Assembly: GCA_017475045.1 (NCBI GenBank)
Contig: JAFVGH010000097.1
Location: 62,001-126,000, forward strand
Source of the DNA: Fibrobacter sp.
GTDB lineage: Bacteria > Fibrobacterota > Fibrobacteria > Fibrobacterales > Fibrobacteraceae
Direction: 5' to 3'
DNA: 64,000 nucleotides
Shown piece by piece: positions 16,285 through 25,020 of the stretch; position 1 is the stretch's first letter; each line of letters opens with the position of its first letter. The notes beneath the pieces are model-generated. The model ran no database searches. It was not told where the DNA came from and saw only the letters and a list, made by a program, of their open reading frames with translations. The position numbers were made by a program, and so were the translations under genes.

Positions 16285-17247
16285 CTAGTAGTTTATCGCT
16301 ATATAGAAACTTCCGGAACCGAAACGGCGGTCAAAGCTCTCAAAGCCATCCCATAGAGCATCCCAGGCAAGGCCAAGTTCCAGCTGGGTCGCGGAATCGC
16401 GGAAAAAGATAATTCCCAACTCTGCACCAGCGGCAAGACCTATAGCAAACCCTTCGGCAGCGGCATCATAATGCTCGTCCGTCTGGATACCGAGACCGCC
16501 ACCAAGCCCGACGTAGGGAGTGATGTTTCCAGTACTTATAAAGTAGCGGCCTCCAATCAGGAATGTTTCGTGCCATTCCCAATCCGAGCCGAAGGAGATG
16601 TTCATGTTGTTGATGATGGTAATGGCCGCATGGGGCACCACCTCGAAAATACGTCCGTAGTGGAACACAAATGCCTGCTCCCAGGACATATCCTCATCGT
16701 AGTCGTCATCTTCAAAATCATAGTTGTGCCACATGGCCATACCCAAACCGTAACTCACATAGTTGCGTGTGGGGCGCTTGTGTGCAAAATTATCGTTGGG
16801 GTCTTCACTGCGACGCTCAACGGGTACCACGTAAACAACGTCGGGCCCCTCCTGGTAACCGGACTCCGGAGCATACGCCGCCGACTCGGGAGCACCAGAA
16901 GCGTCCAGGTTTGCAAGGGCTGCCTTGACAGCATCGTCAATGGCAACATCCAAATCATCGATAGAAGGCGTTTTTTGCCTTCCGGAACCGACCACAGTCC
17001 CATTCTTGACCTGTTCCACCACGACCACAATAGAAGAACCCATGGTGCTGAGAGTCGTACGGAGCTGAACATCGGCCGAGGATTCCACGGGAGTATTGCC
17101 TGTCTGGCTCACAGCGGAACGCAATATGGACTTGACCACCTGCGGGGCGTCAGTAGAGAATTCTGCACCGGACGGTTCAAGAATCTGGACATTTTCGGCA
17201 AAGGCCATGGCCACTACCGACAAAAGCGCTGTAAATAACTTTTTCAT
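16285..17247 (-). CDS. Secreted/outer-membrane protein of unknown function
   Basis: 320 aa with a clear signal peptide (MKKLFTALLSVVAMAFAE). Residues ~20-110 resemble a periplasmic alpha/beta domain (VVVVEQVKNGTVVGSGRQ). Residues ~150-320 look like an eight-strand outer-membrane barrel with Gly/aromatic strands (TPYVGLGGGLGIQ) and a terminal GSGSFYIAINY. The family is not recognised. GGGG lies upstream of the ATG. Divergent from the histidine-phosphatase lipoprotein. Confidence 0.7.
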   Translation of the reverse strand: MKKLFTALLSVVAMAFAENVQILEPSGAEFSTDAPQVVKSILRSAVSQTGNTPVESSADVQLRTTLSTMGSSIVVVVEQVKNGTVVGSGRQKTPSIDDLDVAIDDAVKAALANLDASGAPESAAYAPESGYQEGPDVVYVVPVERRSEDPNDNFAHKRPTRNYVSYGLGMAMWHNYDFEDDDYDEDMSWEQAFVFHYGRIFEVVPHAAITIINNMNISFGSDWEWHETFLIGGRYFISTGNITPYVGLGGGLGIQTDEHYDAAAEGFAIGLAAGAELGIIFFRDSATQLELGLAWDALWDGFESFDRRFGSGSFYIAINY

Positions 17248-17369
17248 AGATTTACCCCTTTTATCATTTTAGCGAAAATTTAAAAAAAGATATGTTCACC
17301 GGCCAAGAAACCCTTTTTTTATTTGGGCATGAACTTGAATAATACTCTTTTTTATGTATTTTATAAAAG

Positions 17370-19439
17370 ATGAAGACTGCATGGTACATAATGGTAGCCT
17401 GTCTAGCCTACGTAATACTGGCCGTAGGCTGCAGTTCCAATGGAAGTAGTTCCGATGAAAGCAGTTCCGAAGAAAATCCTACAGACGACGCCGCTGCCGA
17501 AGTAACCGAACTCGGCGAAAAAAAGAAGGTATCTATTTTCGATACCTTGACCGTAGAAGATGTTGATGACCTACCCGACTGCGACGATCAACGCAAAGGC
17601 CGCTTCCTGTTTGTAAGCGACGAAAGCATCCCCTATTTTTGCATAAATGGCGAATGGCGCAGCGCTAGCGACAGTACCGATTTCAGCATTACCTGTAACG
17701 AGGGCCTATTACAGGCAGTAGACAAAATTCATAATACCCCTGCAACTGACCCGTCATATACCATCGAGGGTATAGCCCAGAAAGGGCCCTTCGTTCCGGG
17801 TGCAAGTGTCACGATCCAAGAGGTAGATTCTTTCTTCGGGCACGAAATGAACCAAGTCGCTGACGGATGCACCGTGGCAAGCAACGGACTATTCCGCCTT
17901 GAAAATGTCCACTACGACTCCAGCTGCGTAAAAATCAAGGTGACAGGCTTCTACAGGAATGAACTGAACGGAGGAGCCTCCGATACCCCCGTGACCCTTG
18001 CGGCAAGGACATGCACACCGTCCAAGGCAAACGTGAACATCCTCACCCACCTTGAAATCCCCCGCGTAGACCAGCTGCTAATGAACCACATTGACTTTAA
18101 CCTGGCCAAGGCACAGGCGGAACGGGAAGTGCTCGCGGCCTTTGGAATCGACACGACAAAACTAGGCAACATGCCCACCGCCGAAGAGATGAGCGTCCTT
18201 GGGGAAAACGACTACAGTGCCGCCCTCCTCGCCATATCCATCATGATGCAGGGTGGCCGCGATGAAACCGAAATGATAGGCCTGGTGAACAACATTGCCG
18301 AAGACATCAAGGGTGACGGCGTTTGGAACGACCCCAACTGGAAAATCAAAATTGCAGACTGGGTTGTGGGAATCGATTCCGCTGAACAATACAGCAAAAT
18401 CCGCAATAACGTAGCCGCATGGAATCTTGGGCCTGTACCGAACTTTGAAAAATACTTGCAGGCCTTCTTCCCCATGATATATGAATTTGGTCCATGTACC
18501 GAGGCAAATGCCGGGCAGGTCACCTTCGTAAAACAAGGGCAGAGCGCCTACTTTGCAAACGACTACGAACATGCGGACCATTCCAAAGTCCGGTTCATCT
18601 GTGATGCCACCGCCAAACGCTGGCGTACCGCAAAGTCCATGGAAAAAGACACCATTGGATTTGGCTCCGGTGCATACGACAAGGAAATTCGCGAGGGCCG
18701 CGTGAATCACGAGACCTCTTATATCTATGACAGCGGAAAATGGCGCATTGCCACGGCAGACGAAGTCGATGGATTTACCGACATCGTAGAAGTCTACAAG
18801 AAATTGAAATCAAGCGACAAGGCGTTGTTCATCATCAGGCACAGCGAACGTACCAACAGCACAAGCAAATCCGCTCACCTCACCGACAACGGAATAAAAT
18901 ACGCCAAAGAACTTGGCGAGCGATTTAAAGCGGCAGGTGGCACCGAAGACTTCTACTTTGGCTACTCCGGCTACACTCGCACCCAGGAAACCTGCGACAA
19001 CATTGCAAAAGGCAAGGGCCAGACCAACTACAACCTAGTAGAACTTACCACACTGGATGGCGACTGGTATGTAAAGGATTCCAAAAAAGTGGATGAATAC
19101 ACCAAATCTACCGATACAGGCGGTTGGGGGGTATACTCCAAATACGCATTCGTTGGATCATACTCGGATGCCTTCTACGATCTCAAAAGCCGTAGTGAGC
19201 AGTTCATCAGTGAAATCAAGGGTAAGCTAGGAAGCATGAAGCGCATAAACATCCTGTGCACCCACGACTACCTGCTGGTGCCTCTACTGGCCTACGTGAC
19301 AGAAGGCCGCGCCAACCTGCGTTACTACGAAAAAAGAAGATGGCTCAACTACATGTCCGGCGTGGCCATGATCATCTCTAGCGACGGAAAGGTCAACTAC
19401 ATCCCTGTCCGTAGCCTTGAAAAAGGTACCATGCAGTAG
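17370..19439 (+). CDS. Lipoprotein with C-terminal histidine-phosphatase domain
   Basis: 689 aa. The lipoprotein signal (lipobox LAVGCSSN) is followed by a Ser-rich linker and a domain starting YTIEGIAQKGPFVPGASVTI, a type common in Fibrobacter lipoproteins. A middle region (~370-470) ends in a segment with YIYDSGKWRIATADEVDG. Residues ~485-685 form a phosphoglycerate-mutase-like histidine phosphatase: LFIIRHSERT carries the RH motif, GYTRTQET matches the conserved Arg loop, and LCTHDYLL carries the second catalytic His. It should therefore be a surface-exposed or periplasmic phosphatase; the substrate is unknown. No Shine-Dalgarno is visible. Confidence 0.85.
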   Translation: MKTAWYIMVACLAYVILAVGCSSNGSSSDESSSEENPTDDAAAEVTELGEKKKVSIFDTLTVEDVDDLPDCDDQRKGRFLFVSDESIPYFCINGEWRSASDSTDFSITCNEGLLQAVDKIHNTPATDPSYTIEGIAQKGPFVPGASVTIQEVDSFFGHEMNQVADGCTVASNGLFRLENVHYDSSCVKIKVTGFYRNELNGGASDTPVTLAARTCTPSKANVNILTHLEIPRVDQLLMNHIDFNLAKAQAEREVLAAFGIDTTKLGNMPTAEEMSVLGENDYSAALLAISIMMQGGRDETEMIGLVNNIAEDIKGDGVWNDPNWKIKIADWVVGIDSAEQYSKIRNNVAAWNLGPVPNFEKYLQAFFPMIYEFGPCTEANAGQVTFVKQGQSAYFANDYEHADHSKVRFICDATAKRWRTAKSMEKDTIGFGSGAYDKEIREGRVNHETSYIYDSGKWRIATADEVDGFTDIVEVYKKLKSSDKALFIIRHSERTNSTSKSAHLTDNGIKYAKELGERFKAAGGTEDFYFGYSGYTRTQETCDNIAKGKGQTNYNLVELTTLDGDWYVKDSKKVDEYTKSTDTGGWGVYSKYAFVGSYSDAFYDLKSRSEQFISEIKGKLGSMKRINILCTHDYLLVPLLAYVTEGRANLRYYEKRRWLNYMSGVAMIISSDGKVNYIPVRSLEKGTMQ

Positions 19440-19461
19440 GGGCGCCCAACGCCAAACAAAA

Positions 19462-19492
19462 AATCCCGACTCAAAGCCGGGACATCTTTTTT
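19462..19492 (+). terminator. Rho-independent terminator
   Basis: TCCCG/CGGGA stem around a nine-base loop, followed by T6, 22 bp after the stop of the histidine-phosphatase lipoprotein. The A-rich upstream side also allows use by the convergent lipoprotein gene. Confidence 0.8.
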
Positions 19493-19507
19493 GCTATAAC
19501 CAGAGTC

Positions 19508-19933
19508 TTACTTTTTCAGGCCGGCAGCTTCGAACACCGCAGCATTCTGCGGGTTGGGGAGCGCCACCTTGGTAATCCAGTTGAACTCGGCAATGCCGGC
19601 AAGGCCCACACGGGCACAGAGCTGGTCGCGGGCCACGTTGTAGGCGTTCAGGATCTGGACCTTTTCGGAGTCCTCGGCCTTGTCGATCTTTTCGGACCAG
19701 GTAACGCCCAGCTCTACCAGGGCGGCGCTAGCCTTGACATACTGCTTGGCCTTGGTAGAATCGATGACAGGGCTGCTAGGAGACTGGAACTCATCCACCT
19801 TGACGATGGGAGCCGACTTTTCGGCGGCCACCTTGGCCTGGATGACCTCGGGAGTCACCTTTTCTTCTTGGTTACAGGCAACAAAAAAAGAGGTGGTAGC
19901 CAGAACTAAAATCGCTAGAATTTTTTTCGACAT
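19508..19933 (-). CDS. Small lipoprotein of unknown function
   Basis: 141 aa with a lipoprotein signal (lipobox FFVACNQE). The mature part is helical and charged, with no recognised motif. AGAGGCG precedes the ATG. The gene starts 22 bp downstream of the tRNA on the same strand and could be read from the tRNA promoter. Confidence 0.75.
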   Translation of the reverse strand: MSKKILAILVLATTSFFVACNQEEKVTPEVIQAKVAAEKSAPIVKVDEFQSPSSPVIDSTKAKQYVKASAALVELGVTWSEKIDKAEDSEKVQILNAYNVARDQLCARVGLAGIAEFNWITKVALPNPQNAAVFEAAGLKK

Positions 19934-19954
19934 ACGCGCCTCTTTTTTTTGTAA

Positions 19955-20026
19955 TAGCGGTTCAGGGATTTGAACCCCGGACCAATGGATTATGATTCCA
20001 GTGCTCTACCGCTGAGCTAAACCGCC
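19955..20026 (-). tRNA. tRNA with CAU anticodon (tRNA-Met elongator or tRNA-Ile2)
   Basis: On the minus strand a full 72-nt cloverleaf is visible: acceptor GGCGGTT/AACCGCT (first pair G-U), D-arm AGCTCAGCGGTAGAGC, anticodon loop ATCATAA (anticodon CAU), T-arm with TTCAAAT loop and discriminator A. The 3' CCA is not encoded. A CAU anticodon without initiator features can be elongator Met or lysidine-modified Ile2. The variable-loop sequence TTGGTC resembles Ile2, but I cannot decide. Confidence 0.93.
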
Positions 20027-20069
20027 ATTTTGAACCAAATTTAGAAAGAAATTATAAAAATTCAAGGCA

Positions 20070-20813
20070 TCAACGCAAATAAACTGCCGTTTCTACGAAA
20101 TTTTCGCCAATTTCTATGGCCATCCATTCGGGAGCGGAACTCTTGAGGATGAAATTAGGGGCATGAGAATCTATCTGCATCTGGGTTGACGGAGCCACAT
20201 GGACCTTCTGCCGGCCCATGTCCAGCTCAAAGTGGGAATGGTAGTGCCCGCAGAAAATATGGGTCAAATTAGGAATTTCAGCCAAAACCGCCTGTACTTC
20301 TTCCTTGTTCTTGAGGGAATACTTGGAATCCATGAACCTATGGCCACAAAGGCAGGGCGGATGGTGCATAAACAGGAAAATCTCGCCCTGGACCTTGGCA
20401 GCTTCAATCTTTAGCCAATCTAGCTGGTCCTTGGAGACAGTCCCGCAGGCGCTATCCAGGAAAAACAGCGTTTGACCTGCAATTTCGTGCTTGAAATAGC
20501 ACTTACCGTCGTGAATCCTTCCTTCCAGGTCAAAAAATTCAGCCATGTTTTCCAGACGGTCATGGTTACCAGGAATGACCAGCACGGGAACCTTCAAGTC
20601 CTTCACATGTTCAGAGATAAAACGGTAGGCACCAGGTTCACCGTCCTCGTTGGCCAGGTCGCCAGACAAGACTAGCAGGTCAATATCTGCCATGGATTTC
20701 GAATTAAGGGCTTTCAGGAAATTGGCACGCACATCAATCCCCTGCACGAGGTTCTCGTCCTCGCCAAGATGGATATCCGATATCTGCCCTATCTTCAACA
20801 ACTTACAGCCCAT
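20070..20813 (-). CDS. Calcineurin-like metallophosphoesterase (Icc/CpdA type)
   Basis: 247 aa, soluble. All five phosphoesterase motifs are present: DIHLG, LSGDLAN, PGNHDR, FMHHPPC and GHYHSHF. The layout fits the Icc/CpdA class III cyclic-nucleotide phosphodiesterase group, though many members act on other phosphodiesters. The start MGCKLLK has a poor ribosome site, and a TTG four codons in (LLKIGQIS) is an alternative. A cNMP-binding regulator is encoded elsewhere in the window (32809-33606). Confidence 0.88.
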   Translation of the reverse strand: MGCKLLKIGQISDIHLGEDENLVQGIDVRANFLKALNSKSMADIDLLVLSGDLANEDGEPGAYRFISEHVKDLKVPVLVIPGNHDRLENMAEFFDLEGRIHDGKCYFKHEIAGQTLFFLDSACGTVSKDQLDWLKIEAAKVQGEIFLFMHHPPCLCGHRFMDSKYSLKNKEEVQAVLAEIPNLTHIFCGHYHSHFELDMGRQKVHVAPSTQMQIDSHAPNFILKSSAPEWMAIEIGENFVETAVYLR

Positions 20814-21151
20814 TCGAAATGAAATATAGTCTTTACCATGCTTGAAGGGAACACCCCTAGACCTTATCCTTTCACAAATGTGATTAAAATCATTTTTTGC
20901 ACCTGTTTTTAATGCCCATTCGTGTTTTTTCTGTCAACAAGAGTTGAAAATTAACTTTCAACAATAGCCAACATTGAAAAAAGTGGATTAGTCTTTAATC
21001 TTCAACATTTCCAATATGACATGTGAATATCGTATCTCGTTGAGGATTAAAAAGTACCTGTTCACCTTCAACATTTCTTTCCACAATTCACAATATCAGT
21101 ATAGTTATCTTTATATATAAATAAAATGTCTATACTAATATAGGTGTGGAA
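20814..21151. other. AT-rich intergenic region with repeated TTCAAC motifs
   Basis: 338 bp without a credible gene. It contains an inverted repeat GTTGAAA-6 nt-TTTCAAC near 20942-20961, two direct copies of TTCAACATTTC (around 21001 and 21067), and a further AACATTGAAAA. An ATATATAAATAAAATG-like stretch lies before 21150. A cluster of TTCAAC half-sites suggests a protein-binding region. No terminator is obvious. Confidence 0.5.
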
Positions 21152-21517
21152 TTATGCCTTCTCCTTAGGTTGGGCTGCAGGTGTAGAGGGAATGCCCATC
21201 TGGCAGTTACCCTGGAACATGGCACCCTCCTGGATAATGAGCTGCTTGGTTTTGATGTTGCCCACGAACTGGGAAGAACTTTCAAGAATCATCTTTTCGG
21301 AGCAATCGATATTGCCCTTGATGGAGCCTGCAATCACTGCAGACTTGGTCTTGACTTCGCCTTCGATGTGGCCGCTCTTCTCGACAATGAGTTCACCGTC
21401 GATACTGATGCTTCCGTTAACGACACCTGCAACGCGTACATCGCTCTTGCCGATGATGTCGCCCTTGATGGTGATGGTGTTGCTGATCTGGGTGATTTCC
21501 TGTTCTTTACCTGGCAT
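21152..21517 (-). CDS. Bactofilin (polymer-forming cytoskeletal protein)
   Basis: 121 aa, typical bactofilin size. The core is a right-handed beta-helix of short repeated turns (ITIKGDIIGKSDVRVAGVV, VNGSISIDGELIVEKSGHIE), flanked by a short N-terminal tail and a Pro/Lys-rich C-terminal tail. Bactofilins form nucleotide-free filaments that organise cell-wall enzymes or, in Myxococcus, the ParABS machinery. The gene follows an M23 peptidase gene by ~30 bp in the rsmG-parA-parB unit. GGAGAAA precedes the ATG. Confidence 0.93.
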   Translation of the reverse strand: MPGKEQEITQISNTITIKGDIIGKSDVRVAGVVNGSISIDGELIVEKSGHIEGEVKTKSAVIAGSIKGNIDCSEKMILESSSQFVGNIKTKQLIIQEGAMFQGNCQMGIPSTPAAQPKEKA

Positions 21518-21546
21518 GTTGTTTCTCCAATGAATTAAAAATTTTA

Positions 21547-22344
21547 TTAGTCTATGAAATCTGACGGATCCAAGTTGATTCCATCTTTTGTAATTTCAAA
21601 GTGCAAATGGGCGCCGCTGGTATTGCCGGTGCTTCCGACTGTTCCGATAATGTCGCCTTTACCTACAGTATAGCCCTTTCTTACGTTGATGGTTTTCAAG
21701 TGAGAATAGCTTGACCTGTATCCATTCTGGTGGTCGATGATAATGGTGTTTCCTAGTTCGTCTTTTTGGCCTGCAAAGATAACATTGCCTGCACCCGATG
21801 CAAATACCGGGTTGCCCGCCTGTGCCGAGATGTCTACGCCAAGATGGTTTTCCTCTTCGGAATACTTCTTGCTTTCGATTCCGACAACGGGCAACACGCT
21901 GGGGATGTGTTCCAGCTTGATCTTTTCGGACATGGGTTGCCAGCCGTGGATACCTTCGTAGTCTACCTGGATTTTTTCGACAGGCGTGTGGGCGAACTTG
22001 TTCTTGTCGATGATGCTGTTGATCTTTCCGGAATCGTTTTCCAGGAAAGTCTCGAAGATGTTCTGTATCCGGCCTTCAAGAATCCAGAGGGAATCCAGTC
22101 GGGAGAACATCTCTTCGTAGTTGTTGTCCTTCTTGATCAACTGGGCATTGGTCACTCGCATTTTTTCGTAGTTGGCTACGATGCGGTTAATTTTACCGAG
22201 ATGGTAGATGAACAGTCCAAGCACCAGGATGAATATGACTAGGGAAATCTTGATAAAGGCGAACCACCAAGTGCGAATCTTGAACTTTCTCACCTTCTCG
22301 GAATCTTCCGGGATAATCTGTATGGTGTAATACTTGCCTTTCAT
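21547..22344 (-). CDS. M23-family peptidoglycan endopeptidase, membrane-anchored
   Basis: 265 aa. A cytoplasmic N-terminus is followed by one membrane helix (~28-50), a coiled-coil-like region (~55-120) and a C-terminal LytM/M23 domain. The zinc ligands are intact: HLGVD (first His/Asp) and HLHFE (final His), with YSHLKTI between. It should cleave peptide cross-links in the periplasm. It lies 7 bp downstream of parB and just upstream of the bactofilin gene, so a bactofilin-directed wall hydrolase is likely. Confidence 0.92.
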   Translation of the reverse strand: MKGKYYTIQIIPEDSEKVRKFKIRTWWFAFIKISLVIFILVLGLFIYHLGKINRIVANYEKMRVTNAQLIKKDNNYEEMFSRLDSLWILEGRIQNIFETFLENDSGKINSIIDKNKFAHTPVEKIQVDYEGIHGWQPMSEKIKLEHIPSVLPVVGIESKKYSEEENHLGVDISAQAGNPVFASGAGNVIFAGQKDELGNTIIIDHQNGYRSSYSHLKTINVRKGYTVGKGDIIGTVGSTGNTSGAHLHFEITKDGINLDPSDFID

Positions 22345-22351
22345 AATTTTC

Positions 22352-23314
22352 CTAGGCGTTTTCCATGAGTTGCTGAATACGGTTCAGGTCGTCCATGGAA
22401 TAATAGTTAATTACGATGGTTCCCTTGGATTCAGTGCCTGCACTGGGGTTGATTGCCACCTTCGTTCCGAAGTAGGTTTCCAGTTTGGATTCGAACTGCT
22501 TCATGTCGGCGCTGAGTTCAAGTTTCGGTTTGGCAGGGGCTTCAGGTTTTTTACTTGCAGACTGTGCATCTGCACCACTTTTTGTCTCCTGCTCCTCACT
22601 CCTTGGCTGATTAATATCTTCACCTCTGGAAATGGCCTCGATCTGACGGACATTCAGACCTTCGTCGATGATTCTCTTGGCAAGGGCTTCTACATCGGTA
22701 ATCTTGTCGCTGCACAAGGCGCGGGCTGCACCGGAAGAGAGCTTGCCTTCTTGAATCCAATATTGCACCTGGTCGGGGAGCTTCAGCAGGCGAAGGGCGT
22801 TGGTAATGGCGGAGCGGGATTTACCCACAGCATTTGCCAAGTCTTCGTGGGTGTAGTCGTAATTCTCGATGAGCTTTTGGTACGACCTCGCAATTTCGAC
22901 AGGGTTAAGGTCTACGCGTTGGATATTCTCGATAAGGGCCCATTCGCTCATCTTCTTGTCATCGAGATTTTCGTAGACTTGTGCCTTGATGGTCGAAAAA
23001 CCGGCAAGCTTGCTGGCACGGGTACGGCGTTCACCGCTGATAATCTGGTAGCGGCCGCCCACCTTGCGTAGCGCGATCGGCTGTATAAGTCCCTGCTGCT
23101 TTATGGAATTGGCCAGTTCTGAAAGTTCGTCGTCGCTGAAAACCTTACGGGGCTGGAAGGGGTTGGCGTCAATCAGGTCCAGCTCAATTTCTATAACTTT
23201 CTGTTCGTTGGAAGTTTCACCCTGGGGTGCAGTTGCAGAAAGATTTTTATTAGCGTCATGGTCCTTGAGGATGTCCGAAAGACCGCGTCCAAGTGCAAAA
23301 GATTTCTTACCCAT
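22352..23314 (-). CDS. parB: Chromosome-partitioning protein ParB
   Basis: 320 aa. The N-terminal ParB/Srx CTPase domain includes IDANPFQPRK and the GERRTRAS arginine motif. The central helix-turn-helix (THEDLANAVGKSRSAITNALR) binds parS. An Ala/Lys-rich linker (~200-245) precedes a C-terminal dimerisation region. ParB loads at parS, slides as a CTP-dependent clamp and is moved by ParA. Three parS sites lie 1.6-4.6 kb upstream. Encoded 9 bp after parA. Confidence 0.97.
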   Translation of the reverse strand: MGKKSFALGRGLSDILKDHDANKNLSATAPQGETSNEQKVIEIELDLIDANPFQPRKVFSDDELSELANSIKQQGLIQPIALRKVGGRYQIISGERRTRASKLAGFSTIKAQVYENLDDKKMSEWALIENIQRVDLNPVEIARSYQKLIENYDYTHEDLANAVGKSRSAITNALRLLKLPDQVQYWIQEGKLSSGAARALCSDKITDVEALAKRIIDEGLNVRQIEAISRGEDINQPRSEEQETKSGADAQSASKKPEAPAKPKLELSADMKQFESKLETYFGTKVAINPSAGTESKGTIVINYYSMDDLNRIQQLMENA

Positions 23315-23323
23315 TATTCAAAC

Positions 23324-24106
23324 CTATTTTCCCTTGTTCAGAATTTCTTCGGCGAGCTTCATGTAGGCTTGCGAGCCGGGGCTGCGTACGTCGTACAGGA
23401 TGACCGGCTTTCCGTGAGAGGGCGCCTCGCTCAGGCGTACGTTACGCGGGATGACCGTCTGGAACACCGTGTCGGCCAAGTTCTCGCGGACCTCGTCTGC
23501 TACCTGCTTCGAGAGGTTGTTGTTGGCGAACATGGTGAGGAGTGCCCCTTCGATTTTCAGATTGCCGTTCAGGTTCTTCTGGACTTCGCGGATGGTATTG
23601 AAAAGTTCGGTGACGCCGTGGAGGGCGTAGTATTCGCACTGGATGGGAATCAGCACGCTCTTTGCGGCGGTGAGCACGTTGATGGTGAGCAGGTTCAGGC
23701 TGGGAGGTGCATCGATGATGATGTACTCGAAAGCCTGGTCCAGAATTTTCATGACCCGTTCCAGACGGTGTTCACGGCTCATGGCGTTCACCAGCTCGAT
23801 TTCCATGACGGCGAGGTCAGGTCCCGAGGTGATGATCTTGAGGAAGTCCAGCCGGGTGTCCATGATGGCGGGTTTGATGTTCTCGTAGGTGACGTTGTCC
23901 GGATTTTCGGCCAGCTCCAGCACTTCGTGGATGTCCATCTCCTGGGACTCGTTGTAGCCGAAACCCTGGGAGGCGTTCCCCTGGGGGTCCATGTCGATAA
24001 GGAGAGTCTTTTTCTCCAGGGCGGCAAAACTGGCAGCCAGGTTTACGGCGGTGGTGGTCTTTCCCACGCCGCCTTTCTGGTTGCATATCGCTATCACTTT
24101 ACTCAT
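23324..24106 (-). CDS. parA: Chromosome-partitioning ATPase ParA (Soj)
   Basis: 260 aa. The deviant Walker A KGGVGKTTTAVNLA is at the N-terminus (~11-24), with Walker A' DMDPQGNASQGF and Walker B IIIDAPPSLNLL. The short N-terminus lacks a DNA-binding extension, as in chromosomal Soj-type ParA. The ATG overlaps the rsmG stop by four bases (ATGA), so translation is coupled. Confidence 0.97.
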   Translation of the reverse strand: MSKVIAICNQKGGVGKTTTAVNLAASFAALEKKTLLIDMDPQGNASQGFGYNESQEMDIHEVLELAENPDNVTYENIKPAIMDTRLDFLKIITSGPDLAVMEIELVNAMSREHRLERVMKILDQAFEYIIIDAPPSLNLLTINVLTAAKSVLIPIQCEYYALHGVTELFNTIREVQKNLNGNLKIEGALLTMFANNNLSKQVADEVRENLADTVFQTVIPRNVRLSEAPSHGKPVILYDVRSPGSQAYMKLAEEILNKGK

Positions 24107-24732
24107 TCGTTACCTCGAGTGACTAAGGCATAAACTTGTTCTTCCTGGGGCAGTGTATATTTGTGCAGTATTACTGCAGAATCGTTTTCCAGGTGAACTA
24201 CGTTGTTGAAACTTTTTAGAGTGAGGAATGTTCCGCCCTTCTTGAGGGCGGGCTGTGCACGTTCCCAGTCATTTTCAAAAGTGGACAGGGCCCGGCAGCT
24301 CACGAAATCCAGGTTAGAAAGTCCAGATGTTTCGAAGCGCTTGCCTACGACGGTCAGGTTGTCCAGATGGAGTTTTTCCTTGACCATCTGCATGAAATTT
24401 ACCCGCATGTGTCTGGGCTCCACCGCGTAGAATTGGACTTTGGGCATCACGATGGCGAGCGGGAAGACCGGGCATCCGGCGCCTGCACCCATGTCCGCCC
24501 AGCGGCCATTTCCCTTTGTATATACATATGGCATCAACGAATCGGCGATGTGTCTGCTCAGGAATTTCTCGGAATCCTTTGCCGAGATCAGGTTGCCGAA
24601 CTCCTTGGTATTCACTACCAGATTGGCAAAATCGTACAGCTTGCCGAGAGTTTCTTCTGGCAATTTAACACCATGTTCCCCTAGGAATTGGTTCAAGAGA
24701 TTCTGCTGTTCGATGTTGGTCCTGTAGTCCAT
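24103..24732 (-). CDS. rsmG: 16S rRNA (guanine-N7) methyltransferase RsmG (GidB)
   Basis: 209 aa, the usual family length. The SAM-binding motif is WADMGAGAGCPVFPLAI, followed by FYAVEPRHMRVNF and the conserved FVSCRALSTF region. It methylates G527 of 16S rRNA. The order rsmG-parA-parB near the replication origin is a long-conserved bacterial arrangement. Confidence 0.95.
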   Translation of the reverse strand: MDYRTNIEQQNLLNQFLGEHGVKLPEETLGKLYDFANLVVNTKEFGNLISAKDSEKFLSRHIADSLMPYVYTKGNGRWADMGAGAGCPVFPLAIVMPKVQFYAVEPRHMRVNFMQMVKEKLHLDNLTVVGKRFETSGLSNLDFVSCRALSTFENDWERAQPALKKGGTFLTLKSFNNVVHLENDSAVILHKYTLPQEEQVYALVTRGNE

Positions 24733-24876
24733 CTATATCACTATCAACAATTTAGTATTACCAAAAGGGGGATACAACGGAAAATGGCCCTATTTTCAAA
24801 AGATTTTAAAAATATCCGTTAATAAGTTTTTGATTGATGTGAATATATTGTGAATTTAGTTTAAGGGGTTTAGAAA

Positions 24877-24892
24877 TGTTCCACGTGAAACC
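24877..24892. promoter_or_regulatory. parS: parS site 1 (ParB-binding palindrome)
   Basis: TGTTCCACGTGAAACC, matching the parS consensus TGTTNCACGTGAAACA at 15 of 16 positions. It lies 145 bp upstream of the rsmG-parA-parB unit. Confidence 0.9.
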
Positions 24893-24896
24893 TTAC

Positions 24897-25020
24897 GAGC
24901 CGAGAGTCGCAGAACATACTTGTGTGTTCTATGACCGAGGTGACTAAGGTAGCGATTGCATACCTTAATGTCTTTCAGCTTAGCAATCGCAAACACGCAA
25001 CCCGAAGAAACGACAATTCC
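24897..25020 (+). repeat. Hairpin-rich element beside parS 1
   Basis: It starts four bases after parS. Hairpin 1: AGAACATA-CTTG-TGTGTTCT (24911-24930, one G-U pair). Then AAGGTA (24946-24951) can pair with TACCTT (24961-24966), while the enclosed GCGATTGC (24952-24959) can pair with GCAATCGC (24983-24990). The two pairings form an H-type pseudoknot pattern or alternative structures. A 24-nt block from 24983 recurs with two mismatches at 26146-26169, next to parS 2. Confidence 0.55.
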
